Under the pieces are notes generated by a model. The model saw only the letters and a list, made by a program, of their open reading frames with translations. It had not been told where the DNA came from and ran no database searches. A stretch of 64,000 nucleotides of DNA from Kwoniella bestiolae CBS 10118 (lineage: Eukaryota; Basidiomycota; Tremellomycetes; Tremellales; Cryptococcaceae), in contig NC_089247.1 in assembly GCF_000512585.2 (NCBI RefSeq), forward strand, positions 992,001-1,056,000, written 5' to 3'. Both the position numbers and the translations under genes were made by a program. This document shows positions 45,993-58,356 of this stretch, one piece after another. Numbering within the stretch: position 1 is the first letter of the stretch; the number at the start of each line of letters is the position of its first letter.

Positions 45993-47608
45993 ATGTCTGC
46001 CAGTCAACCTCAACCTCTCGGCACTTCCACTGTCGCTACCGACATCTCCACTCAACAAGCTACCTACCTTCCTCCCTCTGAGCTCGCTGCGAAGTACAAC
46101 AAGGGTATCCATCGACCCATCCCTGTCCAGCCGCATGCTAGTGCCTCTCAGCCTGGATCCACAAAGATCAAGACCATCGAGAACTTCTATGTCCGACCTA
46201 GATGGTTGTTCGTGCGCATAGAAACTGAGGGCGGTGTTGTCGGTTGGGGTGAGGGTACACTTGAAGGTCACACTGAGGCTGTACAAGGAAGTTTGAAGGA
46301 TATTTCCAGAAGGTGAGTAAGGGACTCATTGTACGCGAATGGGGCCTTAGAAAGCTGATACACCCGATATACATATAGGTTGATCGGCTGGGACGCTATG
46401 AACATCGAAGAAATCTACACTTACCTATACCGACATCGATTCTACCGAGGTGGTGAGGTGCTTATGTCTGCTATGTCCGGGTAAGTGAACCTTCTTACTC
46501 ATACCTTTGACCCACGCTGACCCATATCTTCAGTGTCGACATTGCTCTTTGGGATATCAAGGGTAAAGTGCTAGGTGTGCCAGTATGGGAATTGCTCGGT
46601 GGAAAGATCCGAGAAAGATGTGATGTTTACGGTTGGGTGTGAGTGTCCTTAGTCTCTGCATGCGTTACCTCTATCTGACATGATGACTGGATAGCGGTGG
46701 TGATCGACCCTCGGATGTCCTGGAGCAAGCCAAGGTCAGAAAGGCCCAGGGTTTCACCAGAGTCAAGATGAACGCTACCGAATCTATCGGATGGCTTGAT
46801 TCGCCTCACGCTCTCGATGAGACTGTCAAGCGATTGGCAGAGGTCAAGTCCATCGGTATCGATGCTGGTCTGTAAGTGGCATAACGCTCTTTCAGGGTAT
46901 ACGCGGTACTGACGATTATCGTGTGATAGTGACTTCCACGGTCGAGTCCACAAAGGAATGGCCAAACAACTTGCTGCTGCCCTTGAGCCCCATCGACCAC
47001 TTTTCATCGAAGAACCCTTACTTCCCGGACACGTCAACGAGCTGAAAGACTTGTACAACAAGACCACCATCCCCATTGCTCTTGGTGAACGATTATTTAC
47101 CCGATTAGATTGTCGACCATATTTCGAAGCTGGTTGTATCGATATTATCCAACCTGATATTGCTCATGCTGGTGGTATCTCAGAAACCAAGAAGATCGCT
47201 ATCATGGCTGAGTGAGTTGACTCATTTTACGCTTTTCCCCCGAAATAAGTAACTGATCTTGAGTTGCACTCCAGAGCTTATGATATCGGTGTTGCTCCTC
47301 ACTGTCCTCTTGGTCCTCTCGCATTTGCTGCCTCCCTCCACGTCGGTTTCTCAACGCCCAACTTCGTCGTCTGTGAGATGTCATGGAAGATGCACTACAA
47401 CACTGGCGGGTTCGATCTTTTCACATATATGACCAACCCGGAAGTATTCAAGGTCGAGGGCGGTTCTGTCGGTCTATTGACGACACCAGGTCTCGGTATC
47501 GAGTTGAACGAAGAACTCATTAGGAAGGAAGCTGCCGAAGCTGAGAAGTTGGAACCCTGGATCAACCCATTGTTCAGAGGTGATGATGGTATGATCAGAG
47601 AATGGTAG
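45993..47608 (+). CDS. D-galactonate dehydratase (mandelate racemase/enolase superfamily)
   Basis: Removes water from galactonate to give 2-keto-3-deoxygalactonate. Six exons (45993-46312, 46379-46480, 46534-46638, 46695-46871, 46930-47211, 47275-47608) give exactly 439 residues. The barrel carries the DgoD motifs FYRGGEVLMSAMSGVDIALW, YGWVGGDRPSDV and GFTRVKMNATES. Metal ligands D236 (LDFHGRV), E262 (FIEEPLL) and E288 (ALGERL), and the bases H238 and H338 (APHCPLG), keep the 26/26 and 102-residue spacing I recall for bacterial DgoD. A roughly 55-residue N-terminal extension is not in the bacterial enzyme. The end, RGDDGMIREW, also matches the family. A different C6 acid sugar as substrate cannot be excluded. 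Confidence 0.93.
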
Positions 47609-47737
47609 TTGCCTCAGGCAGATAAGTATACTAGAGTTATTGTATCAATGTCCATGTATGGTCTATGCATCTATCCGATTTACAATTATTATTTTACAAC
47701 AGTTTGAGTGGAGTGTGATTATTCAATATATTATCTA

Positions 47738-49507
47738 TCATTGCGAGTCAACTATTTTTAGTCCTTCAGAGGTTTTAGAGGGCGTGATCGCTTCATCTAC
47801 AGGTCCCTGCGCTTGGCCGGATGTGATCGCAACAGCATCGCCTTGGGCTTCAACATCCAGAGGTTTAGCTGAGGGGCTCATCTTAATAGCCTTTAGCAGG
47901 GATTTCGGCCGCGAATTCCTCGTTTTGGATTTTGATCGAATGCGGGCCCAGAACTCGACCCGTGCTCGAGGTGAATAAACCTGACGCAGCCAATTGTGTA
48001 TGTACGTCTTGATCATTTTGTTCTCCCATGGAGCCTTTTTGACCAGAAGAGCGGTGTATCGTCGAAAGATCCTAGCAGAGACGTCCGGAGCCAGAAGTTG
48101 ACCATCGGGATCACGGCCTAAGCCATAAAATTGGCCGAGGTGTGACAACGGTTTCTCTTCGAGCAGGTTTCTGATTACGAACTGGATAGCAGTCAGGTGT
48201 CAGTGACTTCACATAGCACGAAAGATCTAACCTGACGGGAACACACGTACTGCCGTCTTTCTCTCTCCGTAATTCTTTGCTTGGTAGCATTCAGTCAAGA
48301 AGCCCACGATGGTGGCATAATCCGCCCTGACGAGTTCATTCGAGTTCGGCTCCAATTTCTTGAACAGCTCTGAATTGTCAACCGTTACGTCAACTAAAGG
48401 AGGTGGCAGTCTTGATAGATCTACATGAGGTACTGAAGATTGTCGGTCCTGTTCGACAGTCTGGCTTGAAACAGCTGATGAGTCCTGGTTTTCGGCTTCG
48501 CAGTCGTCTACTTGGGTCGACGGGTCCACATCGTGAAATTCCATGACCTGAGTGAAAGATGAGGAGTCTGCTGAGCTAGAAACGACATCCGCAGTGTCAC
48601 AACTCGGAACGTTTCCGTTTTGATCGGTCGAGCAGCCTTGAGAGTCGGATTGCGCCATCTCAACGGCCAAATTGCGTGGTTCAAAGCCTTGCGTAGACAC
48701 ACATTGTTCGTCGCCATCAAGTCCCGGTGAGCTCTGAGAGCTGGTAGTCACATCCAAAGACGATCGGTGAGATGCGCCAATTCCCTCATGGTCAGCTTCC
48801 TCAGCAGTTTGACTTGAGGTTTGTAGCAGTTCATGATTGAGTGTAAACGGCTGGCGACCCTGTGCTTCCGAAATTATGGCTTCAAGCGATGGCCAAGCCT
48901 CCAGTGCGAATAGCTCCCCAATCCAAAGTTTGACGGCTTCGGAAGTATCAGTCCGTTCTCCATCGAGGAGAAGAGATCCGACATATCTGCGGAAGCGATG
49001 AGCCATGTGATATTGGAGCGGCAATGGCTCTGACAATTCGAGCAAGCCGTAATGAAGAGCAAGATTCGACAAAGTCCTATTGCTGGTCAAACGGCATGTC
49101 GCAATCTGCGACGATATTGGCTTTTTTCAGCATGGGTAATGATGGGATTGAAGTCTTCTGAGAGATCAACGCACCGTGATGGCAGCGTCAGATGCGGAGA
49201 ATCTTTTGAGGGAATCTTTGGTCACATTGAAGACAATCTTGAACCAGGCTTGCCTGTCATCGTCCGTTTCTTCGCGCACACTCGCAAAAAACCTTGGACC
49301 GATTGGGAGATTCGGAGTTGGGTAGAGTGCCGGTAACTTGGTCGGGCGGAAAGGAACAACTGAAGTCCGCCAACCCTGATCTACAGTGCTGACCGATGTA
49401 ACGGCAGCAGCGGCATTGTTTATGGCTCGTTTCCCTCGTTGACTGATGTCAATGCCGATGTGCTGTCCATCCAGTCGTCCAGGATCTGACCTGCCTGCTC
49501 GAGGTCG
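47738..49507 (-). CDS. Units 4 and 5 of a tandem RNase III-fold-like protein; no start codon of its own
   Basis: Continues the repeat pattern of the gene to its right. Unit 4: TKLPALYPTPNLPIGPRFFA, an intron, then LTSNRTLSNLALHYGLLELS, HRFRRYVGSLLLDG and VKLWIGELFALEAWPSLEAI. A 130-residue acidic Ser/Gln-rich linker follows. Unit 5: VDLSRLPPPLVDVTVDNSEL, an intron, then PLSHLGQFYGLGRDPDG, RIFRRYTALLVKK and IHNWLRQVYSPRARVEFW, ending with a Lys-rich then acidic tail at 47738. The first exon is open back to a TGA near 49508 but holds no methionine, so the part must be spliced from upstream sequence or be a decayed fragment. A 38-base intron (donor GTGAGG, acceptor GGTCAG) would join it in frame to the upstream gene except for one TAA at 49546-49548. 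Confidence 0.6.
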
Positions 49508-49545
49508 TCATGCAATGCCTCACCGATGGAACCAAGCGATCCTTT

Positions 49546-52059
49546 TTAGATTCCCGTGTCCTTCTCCTGCATGGACACAGTCTTATCAAAGCTCTTAGCT
49601 AGCGTCTTGATACTGACCCAAACCTCCGGAGACAAGAATTCAGATAGCCAATGTTGCGATTTAGGATCACTGCTATTTCCTACCAATGTATTGAACAGAG
49701 CAAGAAATGTATTGGAATGATGTTGCTGTTCGTCCGCTTGAGGATGATCTTCGCTGAGCCATATGGGAGTCAGATCGTAGAATTTGGCAAGATGTGAGGT
49801 TACTGCAAAAGCCGTGTGGTGTTTGAGGACATACTTAACCTCTAGTCAGTGAGTAGCTCGGTTCGAGCAGGTGATAGAGGACTCACATCGAGAGTGACCT
49901 CGTGTTGGCAATACCCGCGGGCAATAGTCGACATCTTCGCTTTCAGCTCATTAAAACCTTCTACAATTGCTAAATGCGGATCGTGAGATTCCACCTTCAT
50001 TTTATTGTAATAAGCTGACCGTAATCCGTCAGGCAGAGGTGGAAGTCTGGATAAATTCACTTGAATGATGGGCTTGGACCATGCCTTGGGAGATCCGACT
50101 GGACGCCATGATCTCGGTGTGGGATCAAGGCTGGCAGGTATATTTGCGGATTTGGCAGCAGGTTTCAGATACTCGATGTCAGCTGCTTCTTTTGCTTGAG
50201 ACAGCTTGCTGGGACGCGAAACGGCAGCAGGACTAAGAGCCGAAGAGGCAAGGGACTTTTCAATGCGGAGAAGTCGTTGGTCAAATTCGGCTAAAACTTT
50301 CATGACATTCTCGGGATGACATTGAGGTTGGATAGGCGTTATAGGCTGAACCGTTGAAGGGGATGGAGGGGCTGATGCCGATGGGGCAGACGACGAGACA
50401 GCCTTCGATGGAACTTTGCTTATTGGAGCGGAAGGCTTGGGCATGGACGATTTGTCGAGTGTTGGCCAAACCTCTTTGGAGCAAACTTTTGCTATCCAAG
50501 ACTCTAGAGATTCTCCGCTGTTCTGGACCTTTCTATCTTTAAGCAGCATCGCGAAATACCGAGCAAACCGCCTAGCGGCTTCAGTCTGCGTGTGTTGAGA
50601 CCCATCCGGCTTCGAATCAAACCCGTAGTGTCGAGCGAGATGTGAGAGAACTTTAGTAGATATGAGGATCCCGGTCAGGTACTGATGCAGTGGCATCAGT
50701 TCAGTACTTGGTACATCCTCGGACGATGAGCAAAGCACTTACCCCTACGTTCGCCTTGGTGTGTTGATACACAGATAGCGCTTGACGTATGAGTTTGTAA
50801 AGGTGGAAACGTCCTTTCTGTTGATAAGCGATGCTATCTTTATCGGAGAGGTGGCCTAACAACTCTTCCGATTTCGATGTTATGGGTAGAAGTAACGGCA
50901 AGGCGTGTTCTTTGAGCGGTATTGGACACGAATTCCAGCCATTGAGGGTCGAGATGTCATTTGGCGGGGCGTCCGATACTGGCTGTTCGGGCTGCTTAGT
51001 CTCTCGACAGGTTGGCGATACAGATAGAACGGGCGACATTTGTTCTTGAGAAAGCCTCCTCCGGCGCAGAAGGATAGATAGTGTGATAGGCGGATTAACT
51101 TTCGATTTGACCGGTTGATTATAAGGGGAAAACGCTATGAAATTGAATATTCGACTGATAATGGACTCCGTCGATACTTGCGCCTTTTTTCTGAATAGTA
51201 TCTGGTCGTCGACTTTGGCTGGCGCAAGGTTGACGGCTGATTGGCCAGAAGCCCAGATATCCCCCTTCGCAGGTATAGAGTATAATCTGGGTTTTCTAAC
51301 CTTCTCTTCTGCTGTTTCAATATACTCCTTCATCCCATCCCACCGATTCATGTCAAGGACCTGTGCGCCCCATCTGAGTGACTCTCTCTCCTTTCCATGG
51401 ATGTATGCATCTAGATAAGCTGCTCCCATTCGAGCTTCTAAGGCTGATCCCAATGTCTTCTCACTGGCGATCGAGGGATTTGACCCATAGCCTTTCAGTC
51501 CGTTTTGAATATCATAAGCTTTAGCTATTTGCGAAAATGCCTTATTCGTCGTCAAGCTCTGACAGCCATGCTAGTAGCAAGGAACGTGAGCGGATTTTCG
51601 CGTAGGTTGCACACAAAGAAGCGATAGAATTGGTGTACTTACGGAGAGAGTTCCGTTACTACTGCATGAGTTCCACAATGATTTAATCGCTGCGATACGG
51701 AACAGAGCATCACCGAGGAGGGCCAACTGCTGGAACGCCACGCTTGTATTGTCAAGGGATGCGGCAGCCAGGTGCTCATCCTTGATCACAGGCAGAGGAG
51801 GTAAATTTTCTGAGGAGAAAGTGAAACTTGGGTTGGCGATAAGGATTGGTCCAGCTACAGCGGCTTTGCGAGCGGCTTTCCGAGCCCTTCGAGCCGCCTT
51901 CTTGTCCAGGGTCGCCTTCGTCGAGAGACAACCATGTGACTGTAGAGACTGAATGTGGGGCTGGAAGACACGAGACGAGGCCGAAGTCGGCAGGGGGAGC
52001 CGACAGGCCACAGTAGGCCGCGTCCCCCGAACGCCCAATAGAGGAAGCGCACTCAGCAT
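49546..52059 (-). CDS. Tandem RNase III-fold-like protein, units 1-3, probable mitochondrial
   Basis: ATG 52059 opens an Arg/Ser/Leu-rich presequence of mitochondrial type (MLSALPLLGVRGTRPTVACR), then a Lys/Arg/Ala helix. Unit 1: NLPPLPVI, FQQLALLGDALFRIAAIKS, SLTTNKAFSQIAKAYDIQNG, SALEARMGAAYLDAYIHG. This is the order of an RNase III domain (LGDA, LTxxN, EAxxGAxYLD), with the ADVFEA acidic pair only half kept. Unit 2: SKSEELLGHLSDKDSIAYQQ, ISTKVLSHLARHYGFDS, RRFARYFAMLLKD, WIAKVCSKEVWPTLDKS. Unit 3: VNLSRLPPLPDGL, an intron, TAFAVTSHLAKFYDLTPIW, ALFNTLVGN, WLSEFLSPEVWVSIKTLA. Exon joins near 51650/51581, 50741/50706 and 49882/49846 are all phase 0. It ends EKDTGI at TAA 49546-49548. No catalytic set is complete, so a structural role, as in mitoribosomal mL44/mL57, is likelier than cleavage. 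Confidence 0.65.
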
Positions 52060-52366
52060 CGCGTTATGGGTATGAAGCGACCAAGAGGTTGGGTATACTA
52101 CTCATCCTCATCAGGGCTCAAAGGCTTCATGGGGCGCGGACAAGACGACAGTCGAAATGCAATAATAACTGGCTACTAGATGCCAAACAATAAGAAATCT
52201 CTCAAACAGAGACAAATACGAACAAAGTGGAGGTGTTCGACAAAAGCAATGAGGCTGATATTTGACACGCAGTGATCGGTGAATGTGACTATGCAAGCCT
52301 GATAATTGTTCGCTCGTACAGTACGGTACACCAGGTCCTGCTAACGATGAAAGATCAAATTCACAA

Positions 52367-54072
52367 TCACATGGATTTCTCCTCCTCTCTTTGAGCTTTC
52401 CGTCTATGTACCCAACCCTCGATATCCCACAACAATCTCCCAACACCAGTCGTCCATCTCCTCCATCTCACCTTTCTTCTCGAACCTTCATCGTCCTTCT
52501 CCCTCCACCAAGTCTTCCTTCTCCTCATCTTCCCAGCCTTTTCTCCGGTGGTGTGTCCTAGATCCAAAGACTGTCGTTTCTCCTCTTTGCGTTGTATCCT
52601 ATAATCCACAGCTACAGCTACGCTCGTCGTGATGATCTCGCAACATACCACCACCAAGTTGACCATAGCTATCATCGTTACCTTGGGGAGCTGCTCGCAT
52701 GCCGACCATCTAAGGTGAGATTCGAAATTCGGTAGATCGGGAGGTCTGTATATCAGTGCGGAGGGGCATTCGGGTACTTGGTTTGCTATTATTAGTAAAA
52801 ACACCGCGGCTATAGCCATAAAATAAGCTTCAGCTGTGCTGTTGTGGTTTGGTGCTTTAACGAGAGAGTGAGTATGCACTTACCACCATGCGGAGCGAGT
52901 GATAGAATCATAATTACTAAATGTAATCCGGACTGAAGCCAGGCGGAATCACTGATCCTCAACACGACAAATCAGCATAACGTCCGCACTCCCGAGCGTG
53001 AGAAGACTGGTACTCACATCGGACGACGTCTAAGTATCCCTATGAGTTCCAAGAATATACCGGGAAGGAGGTAGACGCATTGTAAGACCACCGTGACAGT
53101 AGTGATGATCCATCTACATCATCATTGTCAACGTGGGTTAGTCCATATTCCTTGATCCTCATCGTGTCCGACGTGCACCTGCGGATCACGGTGACGCGTA
53201 GTGATGGATAACAACGATATAAGTAGGAAAAAGTATACTCACAATACCAGCGGCTGTATGAAATTCTTAAACAGCAAATATGGCAATATCGCACTCAGCA
53301 CCAAATGACTAACAACCAGCAAAAGATGTATGACAGGCATGATTGGCGTAGGTAAATTGATATGCGTCGGGATCGGTACAGGAATAGGCAAAGTCCTAGC
53401 AGTGAATGGTACTTTCGGTGTCTTTAATGTAAAATGATCTTGGATGAATTGCTTGGGCGTTCTAGGCGTTTTCGGGATCTTCTTCTCACTCTCTGCATCG
53501 TGATCTATCACTGCCAAGTCGAAGGACGAAGTGGTCCGCTGGTGTTGGTCCAGAACCAATTTCAATCCACTACTATTCCTACTCCTATTCTTGTGCCCTG
53601 ATCTGCCATGTCCTTCCAAAACTGATATCGTCTTTATACGGTGTAATTCCTCTTTCTGCAATATCTCGAATAACCCTTCTCCCTCTTTGTGATAGATTAC
53701 CTCCTTATCTTCATCCCCATATGAGTCGATCTTTTCTAGCCGTTTTGTAGAGGCAGGATTGGCATTCCGAAACGCATCTTCAAATGGGTTTTTGGTAAAA
53801 TCAATTAACCCATGTTCTTCCACCCTTATCACAGGACTCGACTGAGCAGATGTCCTCCTAGATGACGTTGCCGACAAGGATCTAGGCCTAAGTGGAGGAG
53901 GTAGACTCTCGCGCTTGGGTAGGATACTTGGTTTGCTCATACTGCGACTGGTCCAGCTGGAACTGCGAATATTTGATAAAGAGGTATCGGAACGATCGAT
54001 CTCGTCAGGTAAGTGGATTGCTGGAATGTCTGAGGGGTAGTATGTTGAAGGGCGGAATGGTGGGTTTTCCAT
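52367..54072 (-). CDS. Multi-pass membrane protein, unrecognised
   Basis: ATG 54072 starts MENPPFRPSTYYPSDIPAIH; a GTG seven codons upstream is not a start. The first 240 residues are Ser/Pro/Arg-rich and cytosolic in character. About five membrane segments follow: MPVIHLLLVVSHLVLSAILP, WIITTVTVVLQCVYLLPGIF, LQSGLHLVIMILSLA, YFMAIAAVFLLIIANQVPE and TMIAMVNLVVVCCEIITTSV. The C-terminal tail is very basic and Trp-rich (RRRKTWWREK, KVRWRRWTTGVGRLLWDIEG), ending at 52367. Four or five exons. I know no family with this pattern; a membrane organiser or channel-like role is conceivable only. Confidence 0.7.
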
Positions 54073-54579
54073 ATCTGACTTTGATTCTCGCACTGATCCT
54101 TGGTATGTTGAACACCCAGTGGTGAATTTTCAATTTCCTCTTTGGGTCAGAAGCACATATGACTATCATTGGTATCAAGTATTGCAGAGAAACTAGTATG
54201 TATTGAACAGAAAGTATACCTCGCAAGTGGTTCAATGACAGGCTACACCATTCCTTTCAACTAGCCCCAAAAGAGGATGGTATGACCTGACAAAGGATGT
54301 GCAACGAGGCGGGGGGAAATCAACAGATAAATGGGGAAGAAAGGAAATCAATCTTCCGAGATTGCTTATTTGAAATGAGAATCTTGGGCAAATGCAAATC
54401 CCGTCGAGATGACTGTCAGTCTTTCCACCGTATTCTACATCATGCATTGTCAATCTGATGTCTAGTGTCACGATGTCACAATATCACCATTGACTGCCAT
54501 AAGATGAGTATATAGGTAATTTGAGTAGACGCCTACTGTACTACCGAGGATGTGTTTTCTGACCAGCCCAACACCAAAA
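54073..54579. promoter_or_regulatory. Upstream region of the multi-pass membrane protein gene
   Basis: No supported gene. Lies between that gene's start and the 3' end of the leftward transcription-factor gene. Confidence 0.35.
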
Positions 54580-57500
54580 TCACCTAAAAGGAAATCCACT
54601 ACCTTCACCCAACGTGAAATCGTCCCAAAAGCCTTTCAAATCAAAATCGAAATTCGTATCAAAGTCAAATAATCCCTCTTGTTCCCCTGCTCCTGTCCCT
54701 CCTGCTCCTCCACTATTGTTATTACTATTACCGCTACTGTTGTTATTAAGTGAATTCTGCGAGATATTCGCACTTGCTGCTCCCAGCCCTAGTCCGAGAT
54801 TAGCGACATAATCGCCTGTTCCCGGTATATTCGAGGGTGGCAGATATGTCGGTGTTGTCGAAGTGTTATTATTGTTGTTGGTGGTGTTATTGTTTGAAGG
54901 GAGGAAATTGAATTCAAATGGAGGGAATTGGAATGGCATAGGCTGCGTATCCATTGTCTCTGTTGGTAAGGTCCATGGAAGGGGTGTGGTTTCGATATGA
55001 GTATGTGTTTGCGAATTTGTAGGTAAGGGAGTTGAGGACATTGGCTCGGGTGAGGGGAATCGGGATGGTACGGCCTGTCCGAGATTACTCATTAGCAAAA
55101 GAGATGGCTTGACAGTTCGGGATCCAGCTTACACTAGCATCCGACAGCTGTTCAAGCTTCTTGGATAACATCCGTAACATCTGTCCATACTTGTTTGCGG
55201 GATGGTCTTTGTCCGGACAAGCCAAGACGAGTGCAGCGCAGACATGGTCGACCAGTTCTCGAATTCTAGATACAATGGAAGCGTCAACTTTACTATACAG
55301 GGAGGGGGGGGGAGGGGGGAGGGAGTAATGGCTGAGTGATTCAACATACCTGATCATGTCTTTCCCAGTCACTGCACCTGAATAACTGCTCTTCAATGCG
55401 AATACAGCAGCATAAGAGATATTGATCAGGTATCTCGAAGGTAGGAAGCGCAAGGAGCCCATTTGAGACAATCGCAAAGCTATAGCCATTATTTCATTTG
55501 CGGAGCCAATGGATTCGTAGATGTATATCGCATCAGGTGAAGTGGCCGAACCTGCGCGTCGTGAGTTGACAAGTCAGTTAGACTCTTGGGTTGACTGAGA
55601 TGATCCCAGCGAAAGTCAGAGTGGTACTCACCTCTGGGGAACAGTTGAACAGATTGCCTAGCACCTTCTTTCCCGGATTGAGCTTCGGCCTCTGCACGCC
55701 ACTGAGCTCTTTTCACATGTGCCGAATACCCGAACGAGGAGATGTACAGTCTGGATCAACCATTATCAGCGACCTCTCCAGCGACGAAGCCACCCAGGAG
55801 CTTGACATACCGGACAAATTGGTAGGTCATCCAGCTCAATTCATGTAAAGTCTGATTCGACCATTTCTTAGGTTTCCAGATAGTCCTATAACTGTCAAGT
55901 GCTATCAAATCGTCTTGTCATTAGCATTATTCTTCCTGCACCACGCTCAGTCCGAAGTCCAATGGGAGGAGTTCACCTACCCCTCCTGAAATGGTCCAAG
56001 AACAAGAAATATTCTCCTTGTCTTACTAACACCGCCGTCCTGCTCTTACTGGGATACAGTATATCATGAGCATTAGTCATGATCTGCGTCAACTCCACCA
56101 AAGCTTGCATCAACGATGCTGAGTCATCGTGTGTCGACGTCGAGTCTTCGTTCTCGTTGCCAGTACCGGGAGAGAGTTGAAGGGGGAAATTGTATCTTGC
56201 GGCTGCTTCACCTGTTTGGGAGATGTGCGAGTAGCCGATGAAACATAGTGAAGGACCTCGAGACCAGAATGCTAGACCTGTTCGAAGTCGTATAACCCAC
56301 AACACAGACATCGATGTTAGCCTAACCCGTTTACAGTTGTAAAGGGAAGAAAACTCATCTATCGTTCGATCATAAAGGTAACACCACGTCCATACACTAC
56401 GTACTCGCTCAACATCGGGAGTACGTTCGTCTTCGTTAATCTCAAGAGCAATTTGGTCCACTGTCATCCACGAAGTCAGTCAGGCTACCTGGATTAGCGT
56501 TGCTCGATATATGACCTACATCCCAGAAGATACGCCGCTCTGATAGCCAGCCCCGTCAGACTCCAACTCCTCCTATTATCCGTTCCATGTTCACCCGTGA
56601 CCTCCGATCCGGGTCCAGCAAGCATATTGAAACTATACGGCTTTGGCATGGTAGGTGTCTCTCTCGGCAGATGTTCAGCCAAAAGCAAAACTCCTTCCAC
56701 AAATCCTACACTTCCAGGCAAACCCGCGAAAGTGTAGTCTGACATTGTTTCTCTCAAGATTGGCCAGACGGAATCGTGTATTTCCCGATATCTGGGGTTG
56801 ACAGGATGACGAGATGCAACTGCTACGATACAGGTCAGGAGGAATGAGTCGTTGTGCGCCAAGTCGAGAAGCTGGTCTCGTGTGCGTGGTATACGCGATG
56901 TTTGGAATATCGGCTATTGATGTATTGAATCATTTACAGATCAGTCACTCATGAACTCAGCGTGTAAGATTGAAGAGCTAGAGTATACTCACCAAAGAAG
57001 GATGATGATCCCTAAAGAAGATAGTCACCAACTCCTGCAGTGTCCCCTCGTCCAATATCCCATTTCTGATCAGATGAAATTCTTCCAACTCCCTAACAGG
57101 AGAAGGTTCCTCCGAGATATCCCACGAAACCCTCTTCGTATCTCCGTTCAACCTCTCATCTTGAAGATGATGAAGTAGCTTGTTCTTATTCGCAGTCAGA
57201 GTTCCATGATCAATCTCGCCATTCTCGTCCGTAGCAGCATTGGCCAGGATCTCCAGCGCATCCATCTCGTTCGATAAGCTCGCATTGACGATCTTTCTTG
57301 TACCGTCCGGTTCGGCCGTTCGTCTTTTCTTGGCGCGATGGTGAGAAAGTTGATTCGGCGATTGACCCGTTGTAGACGCTACGGACGATTCGCCCATCGA
57401 TCCTGGCGTGGTCGTATCTGGATTATGTTGAGGTGTGAGGGAAGGTTGAGAAGTGGGGGGAGGGAGCATCTGATTTTGCTGTGGGAGGGCTGTGCTGGGT

Positions 57501-58356
57501 CCCGACTGGGCTTGAGGGAAGTTGTCGGGCCATTTTGATGATGAGGTCGAGGGTGGATATAGAGAATGATTTCGATCATCCACCTGTGGTTGTAGGATGT
57601 GCGAGAGAGAGGCGATATTCCATTCGTCGGGACTGGTATTAGAGCTGGCGTCGTACTGAGGTTGATGTATGATTGGCTGAGCAGGAGGATGAGGGTTTTG
57701 TTGATTTTGCACTCCAACCGGATTCGATATTGATGTCGAAGTGGACGGGGCGTGAGCAGGATAGACTTCCGCTTGAGAAGGGTCCGCGGAGGCTTCTCGT
57801 AAGGCTCCTTCGGCAGCAGTTGAGGTTTTTCTTCTTCGTTTCTACAAAGCAGCAACATCAGAATGAGGTTGACACTACATCGTGTGTGAGGAGGACTCAC
57901 ACTGGGCAAAAAAACGCAATCCCTCTGTTCCCTCCTGCATCTCGAGCACGGCGGCTCGGAAGGGGCATTGACATCCCCCAAATCGCATTTGGCTTTACGC
58001 AGTCGGCAGTGAACCTTCGAAATACAAATATTATATTAGCATTAGCACTATCAGACATACGTGCTGGTCGAAGGAATGCTCACGCAAGCACGATATCCCC
58101 TCTTCGGCACATTCCCATCTTTCTCGTCCTTCTTCTTCTTATTGTCCGATACAGAGGATGGCCCATTGCCAGCGCCTATCCCACTAGTCCCAGGCTGGAC
58201 TTGAGGTGGTATGCTAGATCCGCCAGAGATCATATTGTAATTTGATGGTCCGGCGGACGCTGGTCCTTGACCGAATAGATGAGACAGGTCTGATCCTGGC
58301 GGAGGAGATAATCTCGATGGGGGATGGCCCAGCGAGTTGGTATTATCCGCTGACAT
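54580..58356 (-). CDS. Zn2Cys6 fungal transcription factor (Aro80-type zinc cluster)
   Basis: ATG 58356 starts MSADNTNSLGHPPSRLSPPP. The zinc cluster crosses intron 1 at about residues 88-130: GYRAC, then VHCRLRKAKCDLGDVNAPSE, then PPCSRCRREQRDCVFLPSKR. All six cysteines are present, in the CDLGDxxxPxxPPCxRC arrangement known from Aro80. A Gln/Pro/Ser linker and nuclear-type basic patch (HHRAKKRRTAE) follow. The fungal transcription-factor domain has VTIFFRDHHPSLPIFQTSRI, LTCIVAVASRHPVNPRYREI, WSLTGLAIRAAYLLGLDQIA and VRSVWTWCYLYDRT. The C-terminus is Asn/Ser-rich with an acidic aromatic end (FDFDTNFDFDLKGFWDDF), a likely activation domain. About eleven exons. Divergent from the aldolase gene and so a candidate local regulator. 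Confidence 0.9.
55303..55322. repeat. G-run (polypyrimidine on the transcribed strand) in intron
   Basis: A nearly pure G tract broken by single A residues, in an intron of the transcription-factor gene. On the mRNA strand it is a C-rich polypyrimidine tract. Confidence 0.8.
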
